DNA of 6,635 nt, taken from NCBI GenBank assembly GCA_002773545.1, contig PFAV01000069.1, positions 1,940-8,574 on the forward strand, written 5' to 3'. Shown here piece by piece: positions 1 to 6,058 of this stretch. The stretch's first letter is position 1. Each line of letters starts with the position of its first letter. Position numbers and translations under genes: made by a program. The stretch comes from a bacterium (Candidatus Gribaldobacteria) CG10_big_fil_rev_8_21_14_0_10_41_12. Its GTDB lineage: Bacteria > Patescibacteriota > Minisyncoccia > Minisyncoccales > CG1-02-41-26. The notes under the pieces are model-generated. The model was not told where the DNA came from. It searched no databases and was given only the letters and a program-made list of their open reading frames with translations.

Positions 1-1
1 A

Positions 2-1045
2 TGTTGCTCGGGATATTGCAACGCTCAAAATAAATGCGGGCCTCCTTCTTGCGCAGCCAATGGCGATGATTGCTCTGACCCTAGCCAATGTTGTTCTGGG
101 CAATGCAACATTGATGGAATATGCTGGACTGGATGTAAAAATAATGATGCTGTTTGCAACTATAATTGGCAGTGCTGTTCTGGGTATTGTACTGTTGCTG
201 ATGGAAACTACGGAACAAAAAGATGTAAAAACCACGATTTTTATCCCTGCCCCAACAAAGGGAGCTATTGTCCATATAGCAGCCCTGCTGGGCAGAGAAT
301 TTATAATAGCGAGGGTGCTCTTTGCCCATCAGGCACTTTAAACACCTGCCCAAACCCTTCCACCTATTGTCCAAACGCAGTGCTTTTTAATAGTTGTGGC
401 ACTAGATGCCCTCAGGGAACAAAAAATATTTCCCAGCCAGCATACTGCAATCCGTCCCTTGGTTTTATTTCAGTGCAAAGCAATACTGGGAAAATGAAGC
501 TGAATTTAATTTCTGTGGCTGACTATGGCTCCAATTTTCTTGGCATGATGAAAGTATTTTGGAAAGGAGGCCAGCCTACAGCTGCTGCGGACTTGGTTCC
601 ATTAACTGACCCAGAGGCTTCCCCTGTAAGGGTAAAAACTAGTTATGACATAAAAGCTTGGAGAAGATGGTGGCCAAATACTCCCGCTCCCTCTGTTTGT
701 TTGTTGCAAGGAGCAGTATGCAATTATCAAGACGATTGCTGTTCCAAAATTTGCAGTGGCGGTTTGTGCGTTTGCAAATCAAATAGTACAGCTTGCGTTA
801 AAGATACTGAATGCTGTACTGGATATTGTCCAGAGGCTTCCAACACCTGCGCTTGTATTCCCATGGGTTCTAGTATTCTTTGCCAGCAGAATAGCCAGTG
901 CTGTTCGGGCGGCTGTAAGGGAACTGTAGGGAGCCCAGGTATTTGCTGTTATCCAGCGGGCGCTTTGCCAAGCTATTGTTCTTATGGCAATAATCCCAGT
1001 TGCTGTTCGGGGCATTGCAGCGATTCAACAGGCCGTTGTTTATAG
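2..1045 (+). CDS. Cysteine-rich secreted repeat protein, knottin-like (5'-truncated by window)
   Basis: The frame is open from base 2 to the TAG at 1043-1045 (347 visible residues), so the start lies upstream of the window; a GTG at 380 is only an internal codon. The visible part is dominated by modules of the form C-x6-9-C-x5-7-CC-x3-C-x4-11-C, at visible residues 17-41, 45-75, 233-256, 258-283, 285-315 and 316-346, plus a partial one at 1-12. Each CC-x3-C core reads C-C-[ST]-[GK]-x-C. This spacing fits the inhibitor cystine knot pattern and resembles the Dickkopf/EB-type Cys-rich modules. A middle region (76-232) has scattered Cys at first and then a Cys-free, Trp-containing stretch (about 151-232). 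So many paired cysteines imply disulfides and an extracytoplasmic location. The signal peptide would be in the missing part. The next gene starts 10 bases downstream and also encodes an exported protein, so the two are probably cotranscribed. Function is unknown; adhesion or host contact is only a guess. Confidence 0.85.
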   Translation, partial: CCSGYCNAQNKCGPPSCAANGDDCSDPSQCCSGQCNIDGICWTGCKNNDAVCNYNWQCCSGYCTVADGNYGTKRCKNHDFYPCPNKGSYCPYSSPAGQRIYNSEGALCPSGTLNTCPNPSTYCPNAVLFNSCGTRCPQGTKNISQPAYCNPSLGFISVQSNTGKMKLNLISVADYGSNFLGMMKVFWKGGQPTAAADLVPLTDPEASPVRVKTSYDIKAWRRWWPNTPAPSVCLLQGAVCNYQDDCCSKICSGGLCVCKSNSTACVKDTECCTGYCPEASNTCACIPMGSSILCQQNSQCCSGGCKGTVGSPGICCYPAGALPSYCSYGNNPSCCSGHCSDSTGRCL

Positions 1046-1055
1046 AAAATTATTT

Positions 1056-2315
1056 ATGTTTAATAAAAAACAATTTTTAATTTTTATTTGCTGCCTTTTA
1101 TCTGCTGGCTTGATATTTTTGGCTTGGTTATGGCCAGCCACGGAAGTGAAAGCTGGCTCCAGCCAAAATGTTACTGGTTTTGCTTGGTCCGAAAACATCG
1201 GCTGGGTAAGTATGAACTCGTTAAATTGCGACGCCAATAACGATGGGCTTTCTGATGGCTCGCCAGCTGGTTGTCCGCCATCTGGCGCTATATCTAATTA
1301 TGGCGTAAACATTGGCATAGATGGCAATTTTACTGGTTTTGCTTGGTCCGAAAACATCGGCTGGATTCAATTTGATCCAGTCGGGCCTTATCCTGCCTCG
1401 CCTAATTATTCAGCCCAAATGGACACGGTTACAGGCGCTCTTTCGGGCTGGGCTAGGGCTTTGTCTTATGGTGGTGGCTGGGACGGCTGGATAAAGCTAA
1501 GTAATGTTAGCATAAATACCGCTAACGGAAATTTTGCCGGTTTTGCTTGGGGTAGCGATGTTATGGGCTGGTTAAGTTTTGCTGGGTCTAATTATAATAC
1601 GCGCACCACTTTTGGTTTCAACGCTATTCCAGCTGTTGGTAATTTAGCGGTTAATCAAGGCGATTATTGCGTTTATCCTTTACACCCAATTTTATCTTGG
1701 GTTTTTAGCGATGCTGACAGCGGCGACTATCAAGATAGCTATAATGTTCAAATAGACGACGACAGCAATGTGGCTGACGCCCCGTTGGGTGATAGTTGCT
1801 TGCCCTCGCCAGGCACTTGCTCTGCGGGGCACGGCGCTTCATCATACACTCCTCTGATTTCTTTTGCCTATAATGCCACTTATTATTGGCGAGTAAAGGT
1901 GGCTGATAATCGCGGCGCTTGGTCGGCTTTCAGCGGCAATAATTCATTTACCACGCCAAGCCATGCTTTTCCTAACCCGGATTTTACTACGGCTTCTAAA
2001 ACTAACAAAGGCGAGTTTATCCAGTTTTGCGCTACTGCTCAAGTCGGGGTTTGTAATAGTGATGTAAGTTTGTGTTATAACACGGCCGGGCAAACTATTT
2101 CTTGCTCGGGCAAAACATTCTTATGGGCATTTCCTTTAGGCGCGCAATTCAGCACCACCACCTCGCCGACTTCGGAAAATCCCAAAGTTAAGATAGCTTC
2201 TGCCGGGCCGCAAACCATTTCTCTAACTATCACCGACGAGGTAGGCGCTTGTTCGGTTAGCAAAACGGTTAATGTATCTCAAGCATTGCCCAAGTGGCGG
2301 GAAACCCCGCCCTAA
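1056..2315 (+). CDS. Secreted protein with GFAWSENIGW repeats, Fn3-like and PKD-like domains
   Basis: This is a 419-residue protein. The ATG at 1056 is preferred over the in-frame ATG at 984 because it places a signal peptide at the N-terminus: basic FNKKQ, a hydrophobic stretch at residues 7-26, and a likely cleavage site after VKA (residue 33). The alternative start would bury this behind 24 residues and overlap the upstream gene. Four related repeats follow. Two contain identical TGFAWSENIGW (40-50 and 93-103), one is divergent (about 128-148, GWxxWIKLS), and one reads FAGFAWGSDVMGW (about 160-173). Residues about 190-302 look fibronectin-III-like (SDADSG, YYWRVKVADNRG, FTT end). Residues about 307-413 look PKD-like (TVNV at the end). 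The repeat type is one I associate with Parcubacteria surface proteins. No Shine-Dalgarno precedes the start; translation may be coupled to the upstream stop at 1045. The C-terminal residues RETPP lie in a GC-rich hairpin and may be acquired sequence. Probable role: exported or cell-surface protein of unknown ligand. Confidence 0.85.
   Translation: MFNKKQFLIFICCLLSAGLIFLAWLWPATEVKAGSSQNVTGFAWSENIGWVSMNSLNCDANNDGLSDGSPAGCPPSGAISNYGVNIGIDGNFTGFAWSENIGWIQFDPVGPYPASPNYSAQMDTVTGALSGWARALSYGGGWDGWIKLSNVSINTANGNFAGFAWGSDVMGWLSFAGSNYNTRTTFGFNAIPAVGNLAVNQGDYCVYPLHPILSWVFSDADSGDYQDSYNVQIDDDSNVADAPLGDSCLPSPGTCSAGHGASSYTPLISFAYNATYYWRVKVADNRGAWSAFSGNNSFTTPSHAFPNPDFTTASKTNKGEFIQFCATAQVGVCNSDVSLCYNTAGQTISCSGKTFLWAFPLGAQFSTTTSPTSENPKVKIASAGPQTISLTITDEVGACSVSKTVNVSQALPKWRETPP
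1171..1205 (+). repeat. 35-bp perfect direct repeat, copy 1
   Basis: This 35-base stretch is identical to 1330-1364, 159 bases (exactly 53 codons) downstream in the same frame. It encodes the TGFAWSENIGW core. Bases on both sides differ between the copies, so identity is confined to the repeat core. Confidence 0.95.
1330..1364 (+). repeat. 35-bp perfect direct repeat, copy 2
   Basis: This is the second identical copy of 1171-1205. Exact nucleotide identity, rather than only protein identity, points to recent duplication or gene conversion between repeat units of the surface protein. Confidence 0.95.
2296..2311 (+). repeat. GC-rich hairpin overlapping the 3' end of the surface-protein gene
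   Basis: GGCGGG (2296-2301) and CCCGCC (2306-2311) form a 6-bp GC-only stem with an AAAC loop directly before the TAA stop at 2313-2315. No T-run follows, so it is a poor terminator by itself. It may slow ribosomes, protect the mRNA end, or be a small inserted repeat. Confidence 0.6.
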
Positions 2316-2319
2316 AGAG

Positions 2320-2407
2320 AATGACTAATGACTAATAACTAATGACTAATAACGAAAATTAGTCATTGGACATTTGGATTTTGATATTTTGTTTGGCATT
2401 AGTCATT
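2320..2407. repeat. Cluster of AATGACTAAT direct and inverted repeats
   Basis: AATGACTAAT occurs three times on the + strand (2320-2329, 2327-2336, 2341-2350). Its complement ATTAGTCATT occurs twice (2358-2367, 2398-2407). Within this, a 14-bp unit CTAATGACTAATAA is repeated in tandem (2325-2352). The copies can form several alternative hairpins, the best being 2341-2350 with 2358-2367 (10 bp, 7-base loop). The stretch 2316-2611 holds no convincing gene, only this cluster, the terminator at 2433 and a possible promoter. Confidence 0.8.
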
Positions 2408-2432
2408 AGGGTTTAGATATTTTTTATTATTT

Positions 2433-2457
2433 CCTCTTGAAACAAAGAGGCTTTTTT
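2433..2457 (+). terminator. Intrinsic terminator after the surface-protein genes
   Basis: CCTCTT (2433-2438) and AAGAGG (2445-2450) form a perfect 6-bp stem around a 6-base GAAACA loop. CTTTTTT (2451-2457) follows at once. It lies about 120 bases after the stop at 2315 and before rny, so it should end the two-gene secreted-protein transcript and separate it from rny. Confidence 0.75.
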
Positions 2458-2486
2458 GTTAAGATGAAGCCAAGACGAGTTAATAA

Positions 2487-2492
2487 TATAAT
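2487..2492 (+). promoter_or_regulatory. Possible -10 box for rny
   Basis: A perfect TATAAT lies between the terminator and rny, about 120 bases before the rny start. No good -35 box sits at the usual spacing: the nearest TTGTTA (2456-2461) is 25 bases away, and the TGn extension is absent. In such A/T-rich DNA the match could be chance. Confidence 0.3.
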
Positions 2493-2611
2493 TATGTTGT
2501 CCAATTGGGGTTTTTCTATTTCATTTAAGGATATTTTTAGCCGAAAAGTTTTTGGTTTTTTTGTGTTATATCAACAGATAATGAAAAAACAAATTCTCAA
2601 TTGGCCCCTGA

Positions 2612-4153
2612 ATGCCTATGCAACCACTATCTTTGTATTTACTTATTCTAAACGCTGTCTCTCTAATAGTTGGCGCAGTTATTGGGTATTATGTGCGCCA
2701 GTCCATTGTTAAAAAAAGAAAGGGCACTATTGAGGCCAAACTGCAGAAAAAAGTTACTCAAACCAAACAAGAAACCGAGGAAATGGTTGCCGCCGCCAAA
2801 GCGGAAGCCCGCAAGGTTTTGGCCGATGCCCAGCAAGAGCGCGAGGAACGCAGAAGAGAACTCTCTAAAACCGAACAGATACTTCTTAAGCGAGAGCAGT
2901 TATTAGACGAAAAGCTCTCGGCTTTTGAGGTAAAAGAAAATGATTTTGAAGTTAAGTTGAAAAAATTAAAAGAGGCCAGAGAAAGAATAGTGCAAATGAA
3001 AGACGAGGTTCAGAAACGGTTGGAAGGGCTTTCCCAACTTTCTGAAAAACAGGCCCGCGATTTGTTGTTAAAAGAAGTAGAAGACAAATGCCAGGGGGAG
3101 CTAATAGAAAGAACGCAAAAATTAAAACAAGAAGGCGAAGAAAGGGTTAAAATTATTTCCAAAGAAATTTTGGTTGGGGCCATTCAAAGATACGCCCTTA
3201 GCCAAGCGCAAGAAGTAACCACTACCACCTTAACCATACCTTCAGACGAGGTTAAGGGACGGATTATTGGTAAGGAAGGCCGCAACATTAAAACCTTTGA
3301 AAAATTGGCGGGCGTGGACGTAATTGTGGATGAAACTCCGGAAACCGTAATTATCTCTGGCTTTAATCCTTTAAGACGGCACATTGCCAAAATAGCTTTG
3401 GAGCGCTTGGTCAAGGACGGTAGAATTCAGCCCGCGCGCATTGAAGAGGCCTTAGCCAAGGCCAAAGAAGAGATAGAAGAACAAATTCAAGAATATGGCG
3501 AGAGGGCGGTAGTTGACGCGGGAGTGGTGGGCTTGCCGCTCAAAATTGTCCAGCTTTTAGGCCGGTTGCATTTTAGAACAAGCTATGGCCAAAATGTTTT
3601 ATTGCACTCGTTGGAAGTAGCTCATTTATCAGCCGCTTTGGCCGAAGAGTTGGGGCTTGACGCTAAAGTGGCTAGAAAAGCCGGGCTTTTGCATGATATT
3701 GGTAAATCAGTTGACCATCAAATACAGGGTTCGCATGTTGACATTGGCATTAAGATTTTAGAAAAGTTCAAACAAGATCCCGAGGTGATTACAGCTATGA
3801 AAGCGCACCACGAAGAATATCCGGCTGAAAGCTCGGAAGCTCTTTTGGTCAAAGCGGCCGACCAAATTTCCGGCGCTCGCCCCGGCGCGAGAAGAGACAC
3901 CGTGGAAAATTATATTATGCGCTTGAAAGAATTAGAGGATTTGGCTTTGGCTTTTCCCGGCGTGGCCACTGTCTACGCGGTGCAAGCTGGGCGGGAAATT
4001 CGGGTGTTTGTTAAGCCCGAAGAAGTGGGGGATTTGGAGGCCTATAAGCTGGCTCGCGACATTGCCGATAAAATTCAAAGAGAATTAAATTATCCCGGCG
4101 AAATTAGAGTTAATGTGATTAGAGAAACAAGAGTAATGGAATATGCCCGATAG
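2612..4153 (+). CDS. rny: Ribonuclease Y
   Basis: Membrane-anchored endoribonuclease that initiates mRNA decay. At 513 residues it is close to the usual family length (about 520). In order: one N-terminal membrane helix (residues about 7-27, ending GAVIGYYVRQ), a long charged coiled coil (about 35-190), a KH RNA-binding domain (about 206-272) with its GKEG loop at 220-223, and an HD hydrolase domain. The HD domain has H332, H338, the metal-binding pair H361-D362 in LLHDIGK, H399-H400 and D417 in AADQISGARPGARR, which is a typical RNase Y signature. The start is well bounded: the codon before ATG 2612 is an in-frame TGA, and the only nearby alternative is Met3 at 2618. No Shine-Dalgarno is visible. 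The gene follows a terminator, so it probably has its own promoter. The HU gene downstream has a separate promoter. Nothing is missing or broken. Confidence 0.97.
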   Translation: MPMQPLSLYLLILNAVSLIVGAVIGYYVRQSIVKKRKGTIEAKLQKKVTQTKQETEEMVAAAKAEARKVLADAQQEREERRRELSKTEQILLKREQLLDEKLSAFEVKENDFEVKLKKLKEARERIVQMKDEVQKRLEGLSQLSEKQARDLLLKEVEDKCQGELIERTQKLKQEGEERVKIISKEILVGAIQRYALSQAQEVTTTTLTIPSDEVKGRIIGKEGRNIKTFEKLAGVDVIVDETPETVIISGFNPLRRHIAKIALERLVKDGRIQPARIEEALAKAKEEIEEQIQEYGERAVVDAGVVGLPLKIVQLLGRLHFRTSYGQNVLLHSLEVAHLSAALAEELGLDAKVARKAGLLHDIGKSVDHQIQGSHVDIGIKILEKFKQDPEVITAMKAHHEEYPAESSEALLVKAADQISGARPGARRDTVENYIMRLKELEDLALAFPGVATVYAVQAGREIRVFVKPEEVGDLEAYKLARDIADKIQRELNYPGEIRVNVIRETRVMEYAR

Positions 4154-4156
4154 GTG

Positions 4157-4186
4157 TTGCTTTTTCCGCGTGTTTATTGGTATAAT
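4157..4186 (+). promoter_or_regulatory. Extended -10 promoter for the HU gene
   Basis: TATAAT at 4181-4186 is perfect and is preceded by TGG (4178-4180), giving an extended -10 element. A weak -35 (TTGCTT, 4157-4162) sits 18 bases upstream, immediately after the rny stop. Transcription would start near 4193 and give an HU leader of about 68 bases. Confidence 0.7.
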
Positions 4187-4201
4187 ACGATTAATTAAGA
4201 A

Positions 4202-4238
4202 GGGGGAGATGGTTATGAAACTATCTCAAAGGTCGTAG
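4202..4238 (+). promoter_or_regulatory. HU leader: strong Shine-Dalgarno, hairpin and 7-codon mini-ORF
   Basis: GGGGGAG (4202-4208) is the best Shine-Dalgarno in any predicted transcript here, but it does not serve the HU start at 4261. Six bases after it, ATG 4215 opens a mini-ORF, MKLSQRS, ending at TAG 4236-4238, 22 bases before HU. The same bases fold into a 9-bp hairpin (4206-4214 with 4219-4227, one G-U pair) whose 4-base loop carries the ATG. HU has only an A-rich tract before its start and cannot be extended upstream (in-frame TAA at 4249). Translation of the mini-ORF may therefore feed ribosomes to HU or control access to it. This is inference. Confidence 0.45.
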
Positions 4239-4260
4239 TTTAAGTTTTTAAGAAAAAAAT

Positions 4261-4542
4261 ATGGCAAAAGTTACTAAAGAAGATTTAGTTGAAGCAATTG
4301 TTAAGGCCACCGACTGCACTAAAAAGTGCGGAGAAATCGCTATTAACACAGTGATTGCCGAAATTACCAAAGATTTGAAAATGGGCAAAGATGTGGTTTT
4401 AACTGGCTTTGGCAGCTTTACAGTTTCCAAGAGAGCCGCCAGAATGGGCCGAAATCCTCAAACCGGCGCCGCTATTAAAATCGCCGCCAAGAAAGTTCCT
4501 CGGTTCAAAGCAGGCAAAGGCCTAAAAGACGCTGTTAGATAG
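4261..4542 (+). CDS. HU-family DNA-binding nucleoid protein
   Basis: Small basic histone-like protein that binds and bends DNA as a dimer and compacts the nucleoid. At 93 residues it has the normal length for the family (about 90-95). The N-terminal helical half (about 3-40) begins MAKVTKEDLVEAI. The family signature GFGSFTV...RMGRNPQTG spans residues 49-69, and P66 corresponds to the proline at the tip of the DNA-intercalating beta arm. The C-terminus FKAGKGLKDAVR is also typical. Two cysteines (C19, C23) in the N-terminal half are unusual for HU but of unknown meaning. I cannot tell HU from IHF-like paralogues, so no symbol is given. The gene has its own promoter and a structured leader. 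Its 3' end (from the second base of codon 81) is part of a 65-bp direct repeat that recurs 2,067 bases downstream, so this complete copy sits at the left edge of a possible insertion. Confidence 0.95.
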   Translation: MAKVTKEDLVEAIVKATDCTKKCGEIAINTVIAEITKDLKMGKDVVLTGFGSFTVSKRAARMGRNPQTGAAIKIAAKKVPRFKAGKGLKDAVR

Positions 4543-4566
4543 ATGAAAACTTAGGACGCGTCCTAA
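4502..4566 (+). repeat. 65-bp direct repeat, left copy (HU 3' end plus palindrome)
   Basis: Bases 4502-4566 match 6569-6633 at 64 of 65 positions; the single difference is C at 4550 versus T at 6617. The repeat covers HU codons 82-93, part of codon 81, the TAG stop, eight bases of spacer and the 16-bp palindrome TTAGGACGCGTCCTAA. The flanking bases differ on both sides. This resembles the left attachment site of an element integrated into a gene's 3' end. Confidence 0.95.
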
Positions 4567-4570
4567 ATTT
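4551..4570 (+). terminator. Palindrome after HU, possible weak terminator
   Basis: TTAGGACGCGTCCTAA (4551-4566) is a perfect 16-bp palindrome starting eight bases after the HU stop. As RNA it gives a 6-bp stem with a CGCG loop followed by ATTTT. The AAAA before it can also pair with the TTTT after it across one mismatch. The T-run is short. The same palindrome ends the right repeat copy (6618-6633), so it may instead be a recombination or protein-binding site. Confidence 0.5.
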
Positions 4571-4575
4571 TCCAC

Positions 4576-4650
4576 AAACAAAAACAAAGGGGCAGACCTC
4601 CTAAAGACTTGCATGCAGTCTGGGGAGGTCTGCCCCCTTTGTTTTTGTTT
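4576..4650. terminator. Large bidirectional terminator-like hairpin
   Basis: The left arm 4576-4601 (A-rich tract, then GGGGCAGACCTCC) is the complement of the right arm 4624-4650 (GGAGGTCTGCCCCC, then a T-rich tract), differing by one extra C. The core is a stem of about 13 GC-rich pairs. The loop holds a smaller hairpin around TGCATGCA (AGAC 4605-4608 with GTCT 4618-4621). A-rich sequence on the left and T-rich on the right would give a U-run in either direction. It separates HU from the ATPase gene. The size and nested arms also fit a REP/BIME-like repeat. Confidence 0.65.
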
Positions 4651-4666
4651 TTCCACAGGATTGAAA

Positions 4667-4694
4667 TTGACAGATAAGCAGGAGGAGCTATAAT
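4667..4694 (+). promoter_or_regulatory. Consensus sigma-70 promoter for the ATPase gene
   Basis: TTGACA (4667-4672) and TATAAT (4689-4694) both match consensus exactly, with a 16-base spacer. Transcription should start near 4701. A GGAGGAG motif (4681-4687) lies inside the spacer and so is not in the mRNA; it should not be read as a ribosome binding site. Confidence 0.85.
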
Positions 4695-4700
4695 AAAGAT

Positions 4701-4716
4701 GTGCATTGTAATGCAC
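4701..4716 (+). promoter_or_regulatory. Operator-like inverted repeat at the transcription start
   Basis: GTGCATTGTAATGCAC has perfect 7-bp arms (GTGCATT/AATGCAC) around two bases and begins at the predicted start site, six bases after the -10 box. That position suits a repressor operator. In RNA the same arms form a short 5'-terminal hairpin. Confidence 0.5.
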
Positions 4717-4736
4717 AAAAACAGTCATTTTTGTGC
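4713..4736 (+). promoter_or_regulatory. Second leader hairpin, exclusive with the first
   Basis: GCACAAAAA (4713-4721) and TTTTTGTGC (4728-4736) form a perfect 9-bp stem with a CAGTCA loop. Its left arm shares GCAC (4713-4716) with the inverted repeat at 4701-4716, so only one of the two hairpins can form at a time. The hairpin ends four bases before the GGGA (4740-4743) that precedes the ATPase ATG at 4748. Confidence 0.5.
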
Positions 4737-4747
4737 GCTGGGAAATT

Positions 4748-6058
4748 ATGAATAAAACAAAAATAAAAGAAATAATTTTAGAGCAAAAGAAAGAAGCAGA
4801 GAATATTCTAAAAGACGCGACTATTGAACGGGAAGTTGAAAAAAAAGCGGTCAAATGCTTAAAAGATGATTTAATTAAAGTGATTATTGGCGTGAGGCGA
4901 TCTGGGAAATCAATTTTAGCCCACCGCCTTTTGCGAAACAACGATTATGGCTATATTAACTTTGACGATGAAAGGTTGCTGGGCATAAAAACAAGCGACC
5001 TAAACGATTTATTAGAAATCTTAAACGAAATAAATCCAAAGGCCCGCTATCTATTGTTTGACGAGATTCAAAATGTGGCTGGTTGGGAATTATTTGTTAA
5101 TCGGCTCAAGCGAAACGATTATAATGTAATAGTTACCGGCAGCAATTCTAAATTATTAAGCGGAGAATTAGCCACTCATTTAACAGGCAGACATGTAGAA
5201 ATAGAGCTTTACCCTTTTTCCTTTAAGGAGTTTTTGCTTTATCAGGGAAAAATATTTTCCAATGATGATTTCTATTTAACCAGCAAAAGAGCGGAGATTA
5301 AAAAATTATTAAACGATTATCTAATTTCAGGCGGGTTTCCAGAGCTTTTAAAGATAGAGATGAAAGAACAGTATTTAAGAGATTTACACGATAAAATAAT
5401 CAACCGCGATATTGTTGAAAGGTATAACATAAAATATACCAAAACGATTAAAGAAATTTCTTTATTTCTGCTCTCTAATTTTGGCTCAAAGATAACTTAT
5501 CATAAAATAAAAAATGTTTTTGAAATTAAAAGTGCGCACACCGTCAAGAAATACATCAATTATCTTGAAAACGCTTATTTGGTAAGCGAGCTTTTGCCAT
5601 TTTCTTTTAAGGTAAAAGAACAAATTAAAAAGCCCCGCAAGATTTATGGCATTGATATTGGCTTGATTGGGGCGTTTTCCGCTAATTTTTCGCCTAATAC
5701 AGGCAGAGCGATAGAAAATATTGTTTTTTTAGAGCTTAAAAAGCGTCAAAACGAAATTTATTTTTATACCAATCCCAATGACAAGGAGGTTGATTTTGTT
5801 ATAAAAAAAGGGCTTCGGGTAAACGAATTGATTCAGGTTTGTTTGAATTTAGAGGACGAGGATGTTAAAAAGAGAGAGGTTGATGCTTTGCTTATTGCTT
5901 CAGAGGAATTGAAATGCAACAATTTGTTAGTAATTACTTGGGACGAGGAAAAAGAAGAAAAAATAAAAGGTAAAAAGATTAAATTCATCCCGCTTTGGAA
6001 ATGGCTTTTGGAAGACAGATTGAGATGGTTGCAAAACTATTTCGTAGCGAAATTTTAG
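4748..6058 (+). CDS. AAA ATPase with DUF4143 C-terminal domain
   Basis: P-loop ATPase of the AAA_14/DUF4143 type, 436 residues. Walker A is GVRRSGKS (48-55), Walker B is YLLFDEIQ (101-108), a sensor-like TGSNS is at 130-134, and LTGR follows at 145-148. The DUF4143 part starts near NDYLISGGFPELL (189 onward). Its end has a nuclease-fold-like pattern: E323 in IENIVFLEL, D349 in EVDFVI and Q363 in LIQVC; the usual K of PD-(D/E)xK enzymes is not seen. ATG 4748 is chosen over GTG 4733 because the GTG lies inside the leader hairpin, and GGGA sits 4 bases before the ATG. The natural C-terminus of the family is PLWKWLLE (ends 422). Residues 425-436 come from the adjacent 177-bp palindrome. Cellular role is not established for this family. 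The promoter is strong and probably regulated. Base composition is A/T-richer than rny, which fits acquisition. Confidence 0.92.
   Translation: MNKTKIKEIILEQKKEAENILKDATIEREVEKKAVKCLKDDLIKVIIGVRRSGKSILAHRLLRNNDYGYINFDDERLLGIKTSDLNDLLEILNEINPKARYLLFDEIQNVAGWELFVNRLKRNDYNVIVTGSNSKLLSGELATHLTGRHVEIELYPFSFKEFLLYQGKIFSNDDFYLTSKRAEIKKLLNDYLISGGFPELLKIEMKEQYLRDLHDKIINRDIVERYNIKYTKTIKEISLFLLSNFGSKITYHKIKNVFEIKSAHTVKKYINYLENAYLVSELLPFSFKVKEQIKKPRKIYGIDIGLIGAFSANFSPNTGRAIENIVFLELKKRQNEIYFYTNPNDKEVDFVIKKGLRVNELIQVCLNLEDEDVKKREVDALLIASEELKCNNLLVITWDEEKEEKIKGKKIKFIPLWKWLLEDRLRWLQNYFVAKF

Noticed and set aside
60..341. Reading frame giving a hydrophobic, membrane-like 93-residue protein
   Set aside because: It is a shifted shadow of the cysteine-repeat gene, whose own frame is open from base 2 and shows regular CC-x3-C modules. 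The hydrophobicity arises from reading Cys/Gly-rich codons out of frame.
380..1045. A gene starting at GTG 380
   Set aside because: The same frame continues upstream without a stop to base 2 and contains three further cysteine cores, so 380 is an internal codon.
984..1055. Upstream start at ATG 984 for the surface protein
   Set aside because: It would overlap the preceding gene by 62 bases and hide the signal peptide behind 24 residues that look like out-of-frame translation.
2437..2712. 91-residue + strand frame before rny
   Set aside because: It begins inside the terminator stem, has no recognisable features and runs out of frame into rny.
4500..4515. tRNA T-arm-like GGTTCAAAGC in the HU tail
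   Set aside because: No acceptor, D or anticodon arms surround either copy, and the bases are HU codons.
4699..4755. 18-codon ORF after GGAGGAG, overlapping the ATPase start
   Set aside because: The predicted transcript starts near 4701, so both the GGAGGAG and this ATG would be outside or at the very edge of the mRNA.
4522..4941. 139-residue - strand frame across the HU/ATPase gap
   Set aside because: It is antisense to HU, the bidirectional hairpin, the promoter and the ATPase start, with Ser/Phe-rich low-complexity content typical of a shadow.
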